Source: Cryptomeria japonica (lineage: Eukaryota > Streptophyta > Pinopsida > Cupressales > Cupressaceae). From it: 64,000 nucleotides of DNA. The notes under the pieces were generated by a model. That model ran no database searches. It had not been told where the DNA came from and was given only the letters and a program-made list of their open reading frames with translations. Both the position numbers and the translations under genes were made by a program. This document shows positions 36,152 to 48,700 of the stretch, piece by piece. The stretch lies in NCBI RefSeq assembly GCF_030272615.1, contig NC_081411.1, positions 829,240,897-829,304,896 of the forward strand, given 5' to 3'. How positions within the stretch are numbered: the stretch's first letter is position 1; each line of letters starts with the position of its first letter.

Positions 36152-38900
36152 TTATAGGGGGAGGAACAAAAGAAACCCCAATAGGTTGAGAGATACATGA
36201 TTCCAAGCGCTTTCCTTTATAGGGCGTAGGAGGTGGGATATGACATATATTGGAGGAATAGAAGGAGTAAGAAGAAAACCAGGTCTGAGATGAGGAAGAA
36301 GAATATCCATGTGTGTAGGGTCTCTAGGTTTACTTAGGGCCAATATCATCTCATTTTTCCATTTTTTGGTAAGATAAGAAAAGGATGTCATTTTGAGGCT
36401 TTAAAGGATCAAGTTGTATAGGCAAAAAGTAATCAAGAGTGAAATTTCCCTGCTTCAATGTGGTTTGGTAAAGGCTATGATTAAATGTTATAATAGTGTC
36501 ATTATAAGGCAATTCAAACATTTATGAATTGTAGAAGGGATAGCTTTCATGGAAGAGAGACAAGGATGTCCCAACTTCTCATGAAATTGATCTAATGTAG
36601 GGATAATAACAAAGGTGAGATCTAAGCATTTAGTACCAACCTCAACATGAAGAGTAATAGAACCAATAGTAGGGTAAGAAAAACCATCATACACCTTAAC
36701 AATAACATCAGATTTATCATATGTTACTTGATGTAATTATTGAGTAAAAAGATGTTCTTCATTAATCACATTCACCATACATATCGGATCAATAAGCACC
36801 CCTCATGAGAGTTTGTTTTCGAACTTCACAGTAATATATAATGAGCCATCAAGTGCAACAATAGTCTCACTAGGATCAAAGGTAATGCATGTGTCTTTTG
36901 TAGGTTTAGGTTTGTCAATGAGGTTCACAACATTATTAGATTATATGCCAAGGTCATTGGGGAAGAAGACAAGTGGCTCGGACTCAACAACATTGGTAGA
37001 ATGAGAAGGCAATGAATTGGTGAGGATTTAGAGATTTTGGTTAGGAGGAGCTACGAACTTATTCCCTTTGTAATTCACACCAGCTACAAATATAATATTG
37101 TTATCAATAAAGTCTTGAATCTTATGCCTCAACTGGTAACATTTCTTAGTATCATGACCTGGTTGATGATGATATTGACAAAAGGCTTTAAGATCATGGG
37201 AAACTGGTAATGGTTTAGTAGGGTAAATTATTTTGATGGGAGGAAGTTGCAACACATTAGTATTTATCAACTTCAACATTATACTATGCAAAGATTCAAA
37301 AAGAGGAGTTAATTATTTTCTAAAGTATTTGGATAAAGGGGCCACACTTGGTGTTGTGGCTGCCACTTGACTGTTGATGTTATCATTTATCTTGATGAAA
37401 CATTTGTTGTGTTTGAACTTCATTAGCAATTGTTGAGCGCTCTCATTCTTATCAACCAAAGCCAAGAAGATGATTCAAATTGACTCACTTGAAGCTGATA
37501 ATTATGAAGCATTGCACACAATTGTGTGAAAGAAGTAAACTTAAAAAATAGAAGCTTATCTCTAATATCCTTTTGTAAATTAGCAATATAAATTATTTTA
37601 ACATCATGATCACGCATAGGATAAACAATTTGTGAATGCAAATGTTTATATCTACCAATAAAATGAGTCACTTTTTCTTTAACTCTTTGCTTACAATGAA
37701 TCAAATCAGCAAAAAGTAATTTTAGGACCAATGTTATTGTGAAATTGTTGAATGAAAGAATTAGCCAATTGTTGATAAGAAGTAATAGAATAAGGAGACA
37801 AAAAACAATACCATTGCAAGGATTTATCTCTAAAAGTTCAAGTAAATAATTTTTTTATGAGTCTTTGATCATGAGAGAAATCACTACACAAGGTTTGAAG
37901 TGTCTTCACATGAGTCAAGGGGTCATATTTTCCAGTGTATAACTCCAATTGAGGAATTTCCATATGTTTAGGAGGAACCGCACAAACAATCTCATCAAAT
38001 GGTGGGATCACTATGTGAAATGCGGGAACATTGAATTTGGATTGAGTTAAAGAAGCGAATTGGTGTTGTAAGGATGAAACATTTTGAGCTAGGTTATTGA
38101 TAGTTGTTATGGTGGATGGATTGGAATTGGACATATTGGATTGTGATGGAGGAGTAATATTGTTGTAAATGGAGGTTGAGATTAAGGAGGGGGGACATTA
38201 TGGTTGTGAAACAAATGGAAGACCCACGAAATGAGGTATGTAAGAATATTGGTTAGTAGGATTTCCCCCATGACTAACATGTGTAGGATTAAAATTTTGT
38301 GTGGAAGTAGTCATAATAAAAGATATAAATGTAGGCACACTAGGCAAAGATGTAGGCATAGGAATGAAATGGTTAACTTGGCTAGTGGGTTGAGAGTAAC
38401 CAAGAACTTTGACACAATTTTTGATTGGCATAATATTGGTATCAACAATATGAGCAACACCACACAACACATCCCAACCTATCTTATCACTTTGAACCAT
38501 TCCTTTCAATCCTTCAATTAAGGGGGTTGCCTCTCTTTCCAAATGTTCTTGAATATCATCAAATTCATTGTCAAGCTTCTCCAATTGGTCACTAGTAATC
38601 CAAGCTAGTGAGTCATCCTTATCATGAGAAGTATGAAGGGAATGATTTTCCATGATGCAGGGCTAATAGCTAATAGGTATATCATGTGTGGGATTAGAGG
38701 AAGCACCAACATTCACATGGAAAAGGTTGGTTAAATGAGGCTCCATATCCTTAGTATTTAAACCTCGGGAAGCTCTAAGTCTGTAACTTCTTCTCACTAT
38801 AATATGGGATGTAGGACTTGTTGTGACGTTTTCAACCATCGCCCCATTGCAAATGAAGACCCCCCACTTTTGGCTTTCCAAGATAGTTGTAGTGTCTTTT
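36152..38900 (-). pseudogene. Gag-protease of Tat/Ogre-like gypsy fragment G
   Basis: The minus strand encodes, in order, an N-terminal leader (38,881-38,663), a gag segment (38,653-37,838 with AVPPKHMEIPQLELYTGKYD), and a second gag half (37,731-37,423 with HCKQRVKEKVTHFIGRYKHL and NLQKDIRDKLL). A zinc-knuckle-like CQYHHQPGHDTKKC follows at about 37,180, then the protease-adjacent block GSITLHVEVGTKCLDLTFV and KLGHPCLSSMKAIPSTIHKC (36,694-36,488). These are features of Tat-lineage gypsy gag. The pieces are split by stops and frameshifts. No reverse transcriptase or integrase follows, so this is a gag-only derivative or a remnant. Confidence 0.7.
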
Positions 38901-39104
38901 TAGATATTAGCCTTGCATTTTGGAAGAAGCGTAGTATCCCAGGTGGCCAAGATGTAATCAAGACATGTCTCTCTCTTTAGGATATAGTCAAGCACAACAC
39001 TTCCTTCGCCTAGCCAAGCTATTGACCTACCTCTCCCAGCATTACCAGTGGGTGCCCAAGCCCAATCACTTCCCATTGCTATCTCGCACCCTCTGTTCTC
39101 ACCT

Positions 39105-39560
39105 TCCACTTCCATTCACTTCCATCTCCCCGTATTTCCATTTTTCATCCCTTCATTCCTTCTCTTCCCTAAACCTCTCCATCTCACCCCTATCCTATCT
39201 TAAATCCCTTCATTACCCTTTGTACCTCCCACCATCATCCTATCTTTATTCACCAACTTCTATTTACTTATATCCTACCCCTATCCTATCTACACCTCCT
39301 TTAGCATCCCTCACTAACCCTAACCCCGTCCTAGCCTACCCATCCTAACTTATCATCAACCCCTTAACTACCTCTATCCTACCCCCTACACCCTGCATCC
39401 AACCTCTTGTTATCTCCTTATAACTCCTCATAACCTCATAGCTCCTAACCTACCCTTCTTACCACCTACTTTACCCCCGTAGCTTCTCCTTTTCACCTTA
39501 CCCACTTTACTTTCCACCTTGCTCCTATACTCCTCCACATCACCACACTTCCCCCCTCTT
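39105..39560. repeat. Pyrimidine-rich, nearly G-free tract
   Basis: About 450 bases on the + strand consist almost wholly of C, T and A with many CCTATCCTACCC-like words. Read from the minus strand it is a purine-rich leader upstream of the G gag region. I see no gene in it. Confidence 0.7.
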
Positions 39561-39864
39561 TGCCTCTTATAGCTTCCATCGTAGCATGTTGGCCCACAAG
39601 ACACTATGGAGGAAATTTAAAGAGTTTTAAGGAAGTACGTATGGTATTGTTTGGGCCCTGTTGACTTTAGATTAGGGAGCAAAAATGTTTCCAAGGTATA
39701 GAGGCTAAACTGACATCGTCATTTCCTTTGGTTAAAAAATATGAACTCAGCCTTGCGATTCATTTCAAATGCGATTTCCTTTTGATTGTTCAAAGCACTG
39801 ACATGATCTTTGCCTAGCCAAATCAGAACCTTAAGAGAAGACGCATTCATCCTTTGTCAAGATA

Positions 39865-40255
39865 TTGAGATAGCTAGCATGAAGTGAGCTAGAGCGATTC
39901 ACCTTTAAAATTGAAAAATCAAAATTTGGCAAAGCATGAAAATGATCTCGGTCATCATTGCTTTGAACACTCATCAACACACAAAGAGCTTAGGTCTCTT
40001 TTGAAATAGCCAGCATGAAGTGAGCTAGAGCGATTCACCTTTAAAATTGAAAAATCAAAATTTGGCGAAGGCATGCAAATGATCTTGGTTGTCATTGCTT
40101 TGAACACTCATCAACACACAATGAGCTTAGGTCTCTTTTGAGATAGCCAGCATGAAATGAGCTAGAGCAATTCACCTTTAAAATTGAAAAATAAAAAATT
40201 GGCTAAGGGATGAAAATGATCTAGGGCGTCATTGCTTTGAACACCTTGAACACCT
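39865..40255. repeat. 136-bp tandem repeat, about 2.8 copies
   Basis: Copies start at 39,865, 40,001 and 40,138 with the phrase GATAGCYAGCATGAARTGAG, followed by AGCTAGAGCRATTCACC and TTTAAAATTGAAAAATC. The third copy is shortened. Copies 1 and 2 differ by only a few bases. Confidence 0.9.
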
Positions 40256-40502
40256 TGTCTTTGACCAAAACACCTCATCCTTGACCGCAATGATCTACGA
40301 GTAGAGCAATCTTAGCTAAAACCGTTTTGAAGTGAGAAGAGATGACGTCGCCTTAGAAAAAACAATGCAATTCACTTGATAAGGTGCTATGAACAAGGAA
40401 ATGTAAGTATACCCAACACGTGCAAGGCATAGCATTAATTTGGTGAGTCTACATGATGTGTGGCATTGAATGAGGGTGGCACTCAAAGGAGGCAACATCT
40501 AT

Positions 40503-40625
40503 CAGCACCCATATTGTACCATTGATCATATTTAATAATTAATTAAAAAATAAACACATGTTAAATTTTAATTATTAATTAATTAAAAAACATGATCAAT
40601 GATACAATATGGATGCTCCGTAGAC
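40503..40625. repeat. Short inverted repeat (foldback, about 120 bp)
   Basis: The left arm CCCATATTGTACCATTGATC (40,508-40,527) is the imperfect complement of GATCAATGATACAATATGG (right, ending about 40,612). Both arms extend into AT-rich TTAATTAATTA toward the centre, leaving a small loop. It could be a degraded MITE or a simple palindrome. Confidence 0.75.
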
Positions 40626-42797
40626 AGAGGTCTCAAAGGAGAGGTATTTAAAGACCGCCAACCCTGATTTAATTTGATCGACCCAAGACATTCAATCTGA
40701 TATAGCCGAATATTTTTCATTTAATGTGAATTTTCAGGTTCTAAGCATTGGCTATAAATGATGATTACCACGTATTCAATACATATGCATTGCATTTACA
40801 AATGATTGTAACACATTTCCGTATTGGGTTTGGACTTTATCCTACACATACAATGGTCGAATCTCATCTTCATCAGCAAATTCAAAGCAAGATATTCAAA
40901 GTAGAAGAGCGATTTGTATCAGATGGATGCCACGATTTTAGAAAGGGTGCTTTCATTTAAAATTGAAGTTGATAGCTATAAGGCATTGAATGATTACAAC
41001 CAAATCGCCCCATTGTTTTGTGGTGTCAAGTCTTGCAAGCGATTATAAGCCTGAATTGATCATTTCATTTGATCAATTCAAAACCGATATCACCTTTGAG
41101 CAGCGGTTCAACTTCCAGCAAGTTTGACAGAGACTTCATTCATTATTGATCATGATTTTGGGTCAGCAGCAGATAATTCGATCATCATTCAAGGTTTCAT
41201 TTTTATTCACAGTGAATCCATCCCCAAGACCAGTGATGCAAATCTCAAACATAGATTGTCACACCTGCCATTAAAGATTACAACGAATTGTCTTACAGAG
41301 AGGTCGATTTAGACACGACAACATCAGCGAATATGAGTGCAAATATCGAATTTGGAAGGAACTTTGACGCCTAGCCGCAATTTGGCAAGATCCAGCACCT
41401 CAACCAAGGGGCGATTTTTTTAAAGAATATGCAATTTCATCAAAAGTCCAATTGGATTGATATATCAGTTCACTTGGAAACAAGTTGCAGGTCTGAAATA
41501 GAGTATATTTCCTCAAGTTAAAATTGGGTCGAGCCTTATCTATGTTCAATTTGTGATTTAAGAGGGCTTTTAAAAAAAATTTATTTATTTATTTATTTAT
41601 CACCTTAGAGCTTTTATGAGGAATTATCACTAACTTAAGATGATCATATTCGATTGAGGGCTAGAAACGCAGCCTAGGCTTTTAGACTTATAGTTCTAAG
41701 GTTAGTAATTCATAGTATAGATCGGTAAGCTTTATTTGCATATACAATATCACTTCAGAAAACTAATTTGAACAACTCTTATAGGTGAAGGATGACTCTA
41801 GCAAACTCTCATCAAGGAAGACATTGCACTTCAAGGTCTCCTAGACTAGAACAAGGCGTCCAAGGCAATGACACCATATGTTCTAAGCAAAGACAAGGAT
41901 CAAGAACGTTAATTGCAACACTTCAAGTCTTGGGTAAGTGCACCAAGATGGTGAGCAAAAAGGGGGTATAAGTGGTCACTTTTTTTCTAAAAACCGGTAA
42001 ACCTGAACTTCAAAGAGATATTTGAAGGTCGTGCACTAAAAACTAGGAGTTGAGAAAAGAATAAGAATTGTAGTGCTCTGAATCTAGTTTCTAAACTACT
42101 AAATTTTTTTAAAATTGGATAAGATTAAAAGGGTCAAACCTTTCACGCACAAAAAACTGTTTCTGTTTTTTTCAGAAAAATATAACATAGCTGTTTTCGT
42201 GTGCTGCACAAAATATATAGTTAGATTTACTAGTTTACAAAACCCTTTGGTAGGATGATAGATAAGAGTGAAATCTATAAGTTGTGTATTTTTTTGTAAT
42301 TTTTTGTTGAGTATTTTTTTCTTATGATTTTTTGAAGTGATCGCATCCTGAAAATTTGGTACCTATTCGTGCGCTGGGTATAACTTGCATCAAAATAATT
42401 GAAAATGAAAACTTATTTTTTTTTAAGTGTATAGAATCTAGTGTAGAACAATAATATGTAATTTATTTTGAATTTGATCAAGTATATCAAAAGTTATTAA
42501 AAAAAATGGTAGACATATGTCTGTGAGGACTGTCAAGGCATTGGTAAAAAAAATAAAAGTTTACTATGCTAATGTTGTCCAAAAATAAAAAAAATTATAT
42601 GGTCAAAAAACTGAGAAGAAGTGTGAGATTATGGTGGTAATTTTAGAGATACCCACTTGATCATTTGTAAACCTGATGATGACAAAGTCAATAAATCATG
42701 TTGGAAGATGAAAAAATGTGTAAAGGGACAAAAATGGGGGGAAAATGGGCTTGCAAGCCTTAGGGTCGTTTTCCAACTTTCTTACCAAGCCAAAACC
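40626..42797. other. Stretch with no recognised gene
   Basis: I see no exon or element domain here. There is a short (TTTA)n run at 41,580-41,600. The remainder looks like old AT-rich repeat-derived sequence. Confidence 0.5.
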
Positions 42798-42970
42798 CGC
42801 ACGGGTTTTGAAAAACAAAAAGTACTATTCACATATCTTCATAACCTGCACGAGTTTTGAAAACCAAAAAGTACTATTCATAGTTCTACATAACCCATAC
42901 GAGTTATGTAGAACTAAAACCATTATTTTGTGTTTCACAAACCCTATACGGGTTATGAAGACATAATAAT
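42798..42970. repeat. 48-49-bp tandem repeat, 3.5 copies
   Basis: Units begin CGCACGGGTTTTGAAAA (42,798), TGCACGAGTTTTGAAAA (42,847), CATACGAGTTATG (42,896) and CTATACGGGTTATG (42,943). The units share the TACTATTC and CATAACC words and decay from left to right. Confidence 0.8.
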
Positions 42971-42999
42971 GTATGCTTGTAAACATAGCATTTACTACA

Positions 43000-43111
43000 C
43001 ATATGTATAGACATACATATATAATGTGTTTATGTATGTATATATGCATATCTATAGTTATATATACATATATTAATATAGATATATGTATATATGTTTG
43101 TATACATGCAT
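43000..43111. repeat. TATATG/TACATA-rich microsatellite-like stretch
   Basis: Alternating purine-pyrimidine sequence (TATGTATATATGCATA-type words) directly precedes the polypyrimidine tract. No gene is seen. Confidence 0.7.
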
Positions 43112-43401
43112 GTCTCCCTTATTTTCCTCTCTCTCATCTTCCTTCCCCATCACTATATTTGTCTATTCTAAGCCCTAATTATCCTCCTTGAATTCTATCT
43201 CATCTCTCTCCCCCTCACACTTCTCTCTCTGCCGAGTCTCTCACCCTTTTCTCCTTCTTGTTCTCTCTCTACCTCATGTCTCTCACCCTCTCATCCTTCT
43301 CCTACTCTCTCTCCCTCTCTCTCTCTATCCTATCCTATTCTCACCCTCTCCCCCTTCTCTCTCTTTCTATCCCCCTCCGTCTTCTTCTCCCACCTCTCCC
43401 T

Positions 43402-43445
<44 letters not shown>

Positions 43446-43597
43446 CCCTCCCTCTCCCTCTCTCCCAATATCCTCTCTCTCCCCCTCTCTCTCCCCCTCC
43501 CCCTCTCCTTATCCTATTCTCTCCCTATCTTCCTATCTCCTATTCTCTCTCTTACCCCCTCTCCCCCTACTCTCTCTCTCTCTCCCTCTCCTTTTCC

Positions 43598-43654
<57 letters not shown>

Positions 43655-43956
43655 CCTACCCCCTTCTCTCTGTATCTCTAACTCTCTCTCCCTCTCCCCC
43701 TCTCCTTTTCCCAATCTCCCTCCCTCTCCCTCTCCCTCTCCTTCTCCTTTTCCCAATTTCCCTTTCTCTCCCTCTCCCCCTCTCCTTTTCCCAATCTCCC
43801 TCTCTCCTTTTCCCAATTTCCCTCTCTCTCCCTCTCCCCCTCTCCTTTTCCTAATCTCCCTCTCTCCCTCTCCCTCCATCTCCCCTCCTCTCCCTCTCTC
43901 TCTCTCTCTTCTTCTCTCCTTTTCCCAATCTCCCTATCTCTCCCTCTCCCCCTATG
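43112..43956. repeat. Polypyrimidine (CT)n/(CCCTCT)n tract, 845 bp
   Basis: The + strand is nearly pure C and T. It holds several (TC)n runs (for example 43,406-43,442 and 43,595-43,650). From about 43,687 to 43,935 there is a higher-order repeat of a CTCCTTTTCCCAATCTCCCT unit. The long reading frames here, with Ser-Leu-Pro on one strand and Arg-Glu-Gly on the other, follow from base composition and are not called as genes. Confidence 0.95.
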
Positions 43957-45262
43957 CTTTAGTGGATGAATCACATGAATGATAATAATATAATGAAGAA
44001 TGAAATAGTGCATATATTATGATATATGAAAAAGAAAATATGAAATGGATAATAATGAAATGATGAAACGGATTATGGATCTACCCGATGCTCGGAGCAA
44101 ATTTGAAGTTAAATGAGGATAAATTTGAAGAAAATTTTTGTCTACAGTGATAAACATATTAGTTATTAGGTATTCTATAAATCAGATCGTTACTACCCAG
44201 AAGCTAGATCAATAGCTATAAGCAGTTAAGTCACATACAAAGACAACCAAAAAAATAAATTCAAAATCTAATGTATCGTTTAAGATCTGTGGGTGCGCGA
44301 AGTTAGCTATATGATGGCTACTGGTGCTCTTCCCGTAGTTGCCTTAAAAAAAAATGTGTCATGGTTATTGTGATAGATTGTGTCCTTGTATTTTGGTCAT
44401 GACATCATGCCATAACAACATTAATGCATTTTGACTGAAACACTTTGAACTCTACAAATGGCTTTCTCCAGATGTTCAGAATAACATCTGAGGAAGGGAG
44501 GATCTGATCTGCAGACTGCAGAATAAAGGGTTATCTTCTTTCATCCTTTCAGGATAGAATGTTCTTCACTGTGGTCGATTCCATAACCAGATTTCTTTTC
44601 AAGCGAACTTTCAGATGGCATGTGCTTAAAAAGGACTTCACAACAATGGAAGTACTGAATAAAAGAAACAAATAACAGTGAGAGCGTGTGTTTGCGGGAA
44701 AGGGGCAAGAGGTAGGATTTATTTAGTGAACCAGGCACAAAACATGGATGTATGCTTACATGACTGTCTTCTAAAAGCCTCTGGAATACTATGTAATTTG
44801 TGAAATTACATTTTTATTTCAATTCAATTGAGGAAAAGCTTTAAACCGTTCAATGGATAGTCTTTGGTCAGCGTTGTCCATTTCCACCTAAATGTTTTTG
44901 TAATTGTATTGAAATCAAAGAATATATTATTTTTATTAATTAGCTGCCATGACCAAACAGTTGCAGGAATGACATTACAAAGGGACTCTTGAAAAAGGAA
45001 ATTACATAGATATAGTTTATTTCACCAGAATATGACACCCCAATAACATTCTCCAGAAATTGAAAATGATTTTGGTTTGTCACCAATAGGAGAAACCGAG
45101 AAAAGAAAACCAAACTGACAGAATCCTTGGTGGCTGCCATAATTCGTGTGGAAGATGCACTGTATCTGAAAATTTGTCTAAGTATCAAAAGCCACAAAAT
45201 TTCTGATAGATGCACAAATTTCCTTGAGTCAGGCATAGTAAGGTTAAAAAGGAACTCTGAAA
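43957..45262. other. Intergenic stretch downstream of F-box gene
   Basis: No gene is recognised. At 44,313-44,345 a stretch (CGAAGTTAG ... CTACTGGTGCTCTTCCCGTA) resembles the right terminal inverted repeat of the MITE at 45,265-45,668, so a remnant of a relative lies here. Confidence 0.45.
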
Positions 45263-45264
45263 TA

Positions 45265-45668
45265 GGGGAAGAGCACCAGTAGTTGAGCATGTATCAATTG
45301 TTGTGAGGGTCGCTGATACCTTTTGTTCCAAAAATTGAACAAATAAAACCTATTTTTTGAAACACAAAATATCAATTTCTGTTAAGAAATGTACCAATAG
45401 TTGTTAGGAAATGTACTAATATTGTAAAAAGTAACCAATCAGGTGATGCCATATCAGCTGCATAACTATTGGGGCCTCTTTTGCACGCCTATTGGTCTCA
45501 CTTTTGGGAGGGGCTGTTTTGGACACCTTGGCAAAAAGCATGCTGATGTGGCACCATACTTGATGATGTGATGCTGAAAGCTTAGTTAAATTGGGAGTGA
45601 TTTGAAATTCCCAGGTAAGATTTTGAGAAGCACGAAGTTAGGGTGCTCAACTACTGGTACTCTTCCCC
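45265..45668. mobile_element. MITE with 26-bp terminal inverted repeats
   Basis: The left terminus GGGGAAGAGCACCAGTAGTT (45,265-) is the near-perfect complement of the right terminus AACTACTGGTACTCTTCCCC (-45,668), and both continue into GAGCA/TGCTC. The dinucleotide TA flanks each end, as in TA-targeting (Tc1/mariner-like) families. The 404-bp body has no coding capacity. It starts about 60 bp past the stop codon of the F-box gene and so probably lies in, or just past, its 3' untranslated region. Confidence 0.8.
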
Positions 45669-45729
45669 TATATACTCTTTATCAAAAACAGTGGATGGTT
45701 GGAATTTGGAAAAGCACGTCATGATGATG

Positions 45730-48700
45730 TTACATTACAAAAGGTTTATCCATCCAGCGAATAGTGCATCCATGGGCTTCTAAGCGCTTAATTAGAGCAC
45801 GTGGTAATTTAAACTTTAAGCATTCAAGAAGCTTTAATTTCTTTAAACTCTCACAAGCCAACAGAGTAGAAACAAAACCATTGACAGTTACATTCCTCAA
45901 ATGAACCAGCTTCATGTTCTGTAAGCAAGTAAGGCTTGCCACTGCTGATAATCCAACATCTGAGACTGGACAATATGAAAAATTTACCTGCAGAAACACC
46001 ACAGATTCCGATGTAAGATAAGGTGCAGAGGAACACGATTCAAAATGTTACACAATATGAAAAGTTTATCTGCAGAAATGCCAGAGATTTTAATGTAGCA
46101 TATGCTGGAGAACATGAATAAAAAAGTTTCACAATTTGAAAGATTTATCAACAGAAATATCAGAGATTCCAATTAAGATATGCAGGGGAACATGAATCAA
46201 AAAGTTGCATTGCAAGATATAATTACCTGCCGCAAATTCTGACATGAATCAGCTATTGCTAATATCCCTGCATCATCAACACGGTAGCACCTTTTGATAT
46301 CTAATTCAGCAATGCGCTTGCATCCTAAAGCAATTGCTGAAAGACCAGCAGATGAAACACCAGAACAACCTCGGATTTCAAGGTTATGAAGTTTACGCAG
46401 TCGTGAGATAGCCTTCAGAGCATCATCACTAATGCATGTGCAGTAGGAAAGGTTTATGCTCTTTAACCTTGGGCACCCATTGGAGATTGCAACCATCCCA
46501 GCATCACCAACACCTGTGGATCTGGATATATAATCTCAATTAATATCCTGCAAACATCTTAAATTGGGAATAGCAACTTTCAATGAACATTCTCAACATT
46601 TTCATTTCCTAGGAACATTATACGAGGATGCTAAAGGCATTCTTAATTTATGAAAGCACCTGTATAGATCAAGTTCTTGGAGATTTGAGCAACAAGCTCC
46701 TATTTGGATGATCCCCTCATCAGATATATTTGGGCAGAATCCTAGCTTCAAAGTGATCAATTCAGAGCACCTAGAAAGGGATTCCAATCCTGCATGAATA
46801 GGTATTGTAAATATACAAATTGTAAAAGATGATGAAAGAACGGACCAAAAACCCATTACTATCAAAATCACCCCTCTCAAAACTATCTTCCTTTTTAAAT
46901 CTAAGTGAAGTATGGAACCTGTGTTGTTTATGCTGCAGTCAGTAAGGTCAAGCTCTTCCAGAAAAGGACACCCCTCCCCTAACATTGTCAAACTCTTTTC
47001 TGTAACTAAGTGACAAGATTCGATCTTAAGAGATGAAAGATATCTGCATGACATAGCAACAGCTGATAAAGCAACATCAGTTAGATCACAGCAGCATGTA
47101 AGATCTAACTTGTTCAGCTCTCTACAGTATGTCAAAAATCCTTTCAATTCTTCATCTGTGACTCCAATACACTTGCTTAAGCTCAATTCCCTCAAATATT
47201 TGCAGCTTCTACCAACAGACGCTAGTGCAGTGCTGGAAATTTTACAACCGTCAAATTTGACTATTTGCAGTCTGTCAAAAGTTTGGGAGTTTGCAAGATC
47301 ACTTGTAATCTGCATAATACAAAGAAATAGATTATTAAACCATAAAACAATGAATACAACATGAACTAAACTTATGTACTTCAATACTTTGACAATCAAA
47401 TAAGTTAATCTTTACCAAAGCTTTAATACTTACTGGTATGCAATAGGCAAGAGTAAGTTGGCGCAACTCTGGGGAAACACTTGCAAGGTTAATTATTCCA
47501 GTAGAGCTGATATTTCGACACTTTGAAACATCCAGTCCCTATGACAGTGAACAAGCAACATGTCACAGCAGATAAGACATTTTAGGATCCAAATGTTTGG
47601 CCAGATTCTTATGATATATATCATTGGATTAGTGACCAAGCAGAGACAAATCCTTACTGAACACATATGCAAATCTAATAAAAATAATTAAACTGTACAT
47701 TTAGTTGATTTTTTTAAAAGCAAGAACAAAAGTAGATATGTTAACCACCTTCCATAAAATAGTACATGTGACAGCCACAGATCTTCCAAAATCTGGGCCA
47801 AAATTGTATGAAAAGACTATTAGTACAAGAAATACCAAAAATGGGGACAAAGACAGCAGATCTACATTGTACACTGTCTTGGGGGCTGGAGAACTTACAA
47901 GCTAAAATTTTATTTTTGCTTTACAACCTGCGTAATGAGTTTACTCATGATTGAGCCTTCGTAATACTTAATGTTCCAAATATTGTTGTCCTGAAACCAC
48001 ACTAGATAAAACTAAGTTGTCATTACAAATCTTGACAATTTATGATAGTAATAAACAACGAATAAATACCTTGTAACTATTCTTTGCTACTAGCAACTCT
48101 CTGTTGGTTAGAATTCACTTGCTCCATAATACTGGAGTTGAGTACATTCACTAACACTTATTACTTACATGCTAGGCTAACTAGGATGCTGGATAGAAAA
48201 TCAAACTTCGAGACAGAGGGCATGGAAAAGAAGCAAAAATGACAGCTCAAGATAGCAGGAGTTTAGAAGTTATGAGCACAACATATGATCCTCAAGGGTC
48301 TAAGCATATTGCCAATGCCCACTTTGTTCTGGAGCATCGTCATTAGGTACAAAATTTAAACAGGCAGTCTGCCCAGGTTTTGATCAGCTTTAAATCCCCA
48401 CCAAGGACAAGAAAGTTGGATGGAGCACAGAACAAACAATCAAGTGCCATGGGCAAGAGATCTTCAACCATTTTGAGTTATGGTCCAGCATATATGCAGT
48501 TTACATGCCGGAATACTTGTCTGAAGGAAATATCCAGCACAAGGAGGAGCTGAGACAGAGATAAAGGCAAAGACAGCGCATTGTAATTTGTAAAAGAGGA
48601 ACTCACTCCCGAGTAACCAAACAAACAAGAAAATAAGACAAAGTAATAAAACTAAAATTTGGTGCTAACATCAAGCAAAGATCACAATGAGTCTAGATCA

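Noticed and set aside
39865-40255. CRISPR-like regular array
   Set aside because: Whole 136-bp units repeat without unique spacers, so it is a plain tandem repeat in plant DNA.
43188-43982. Long Ser/Leu/Pro-rich reading frames and their Arg/Glu/Gly-rich antisense frames
   Set aside because: They are open in several frames at once only because the tract is nearly pure C/T. There is no domain, splice or start context.
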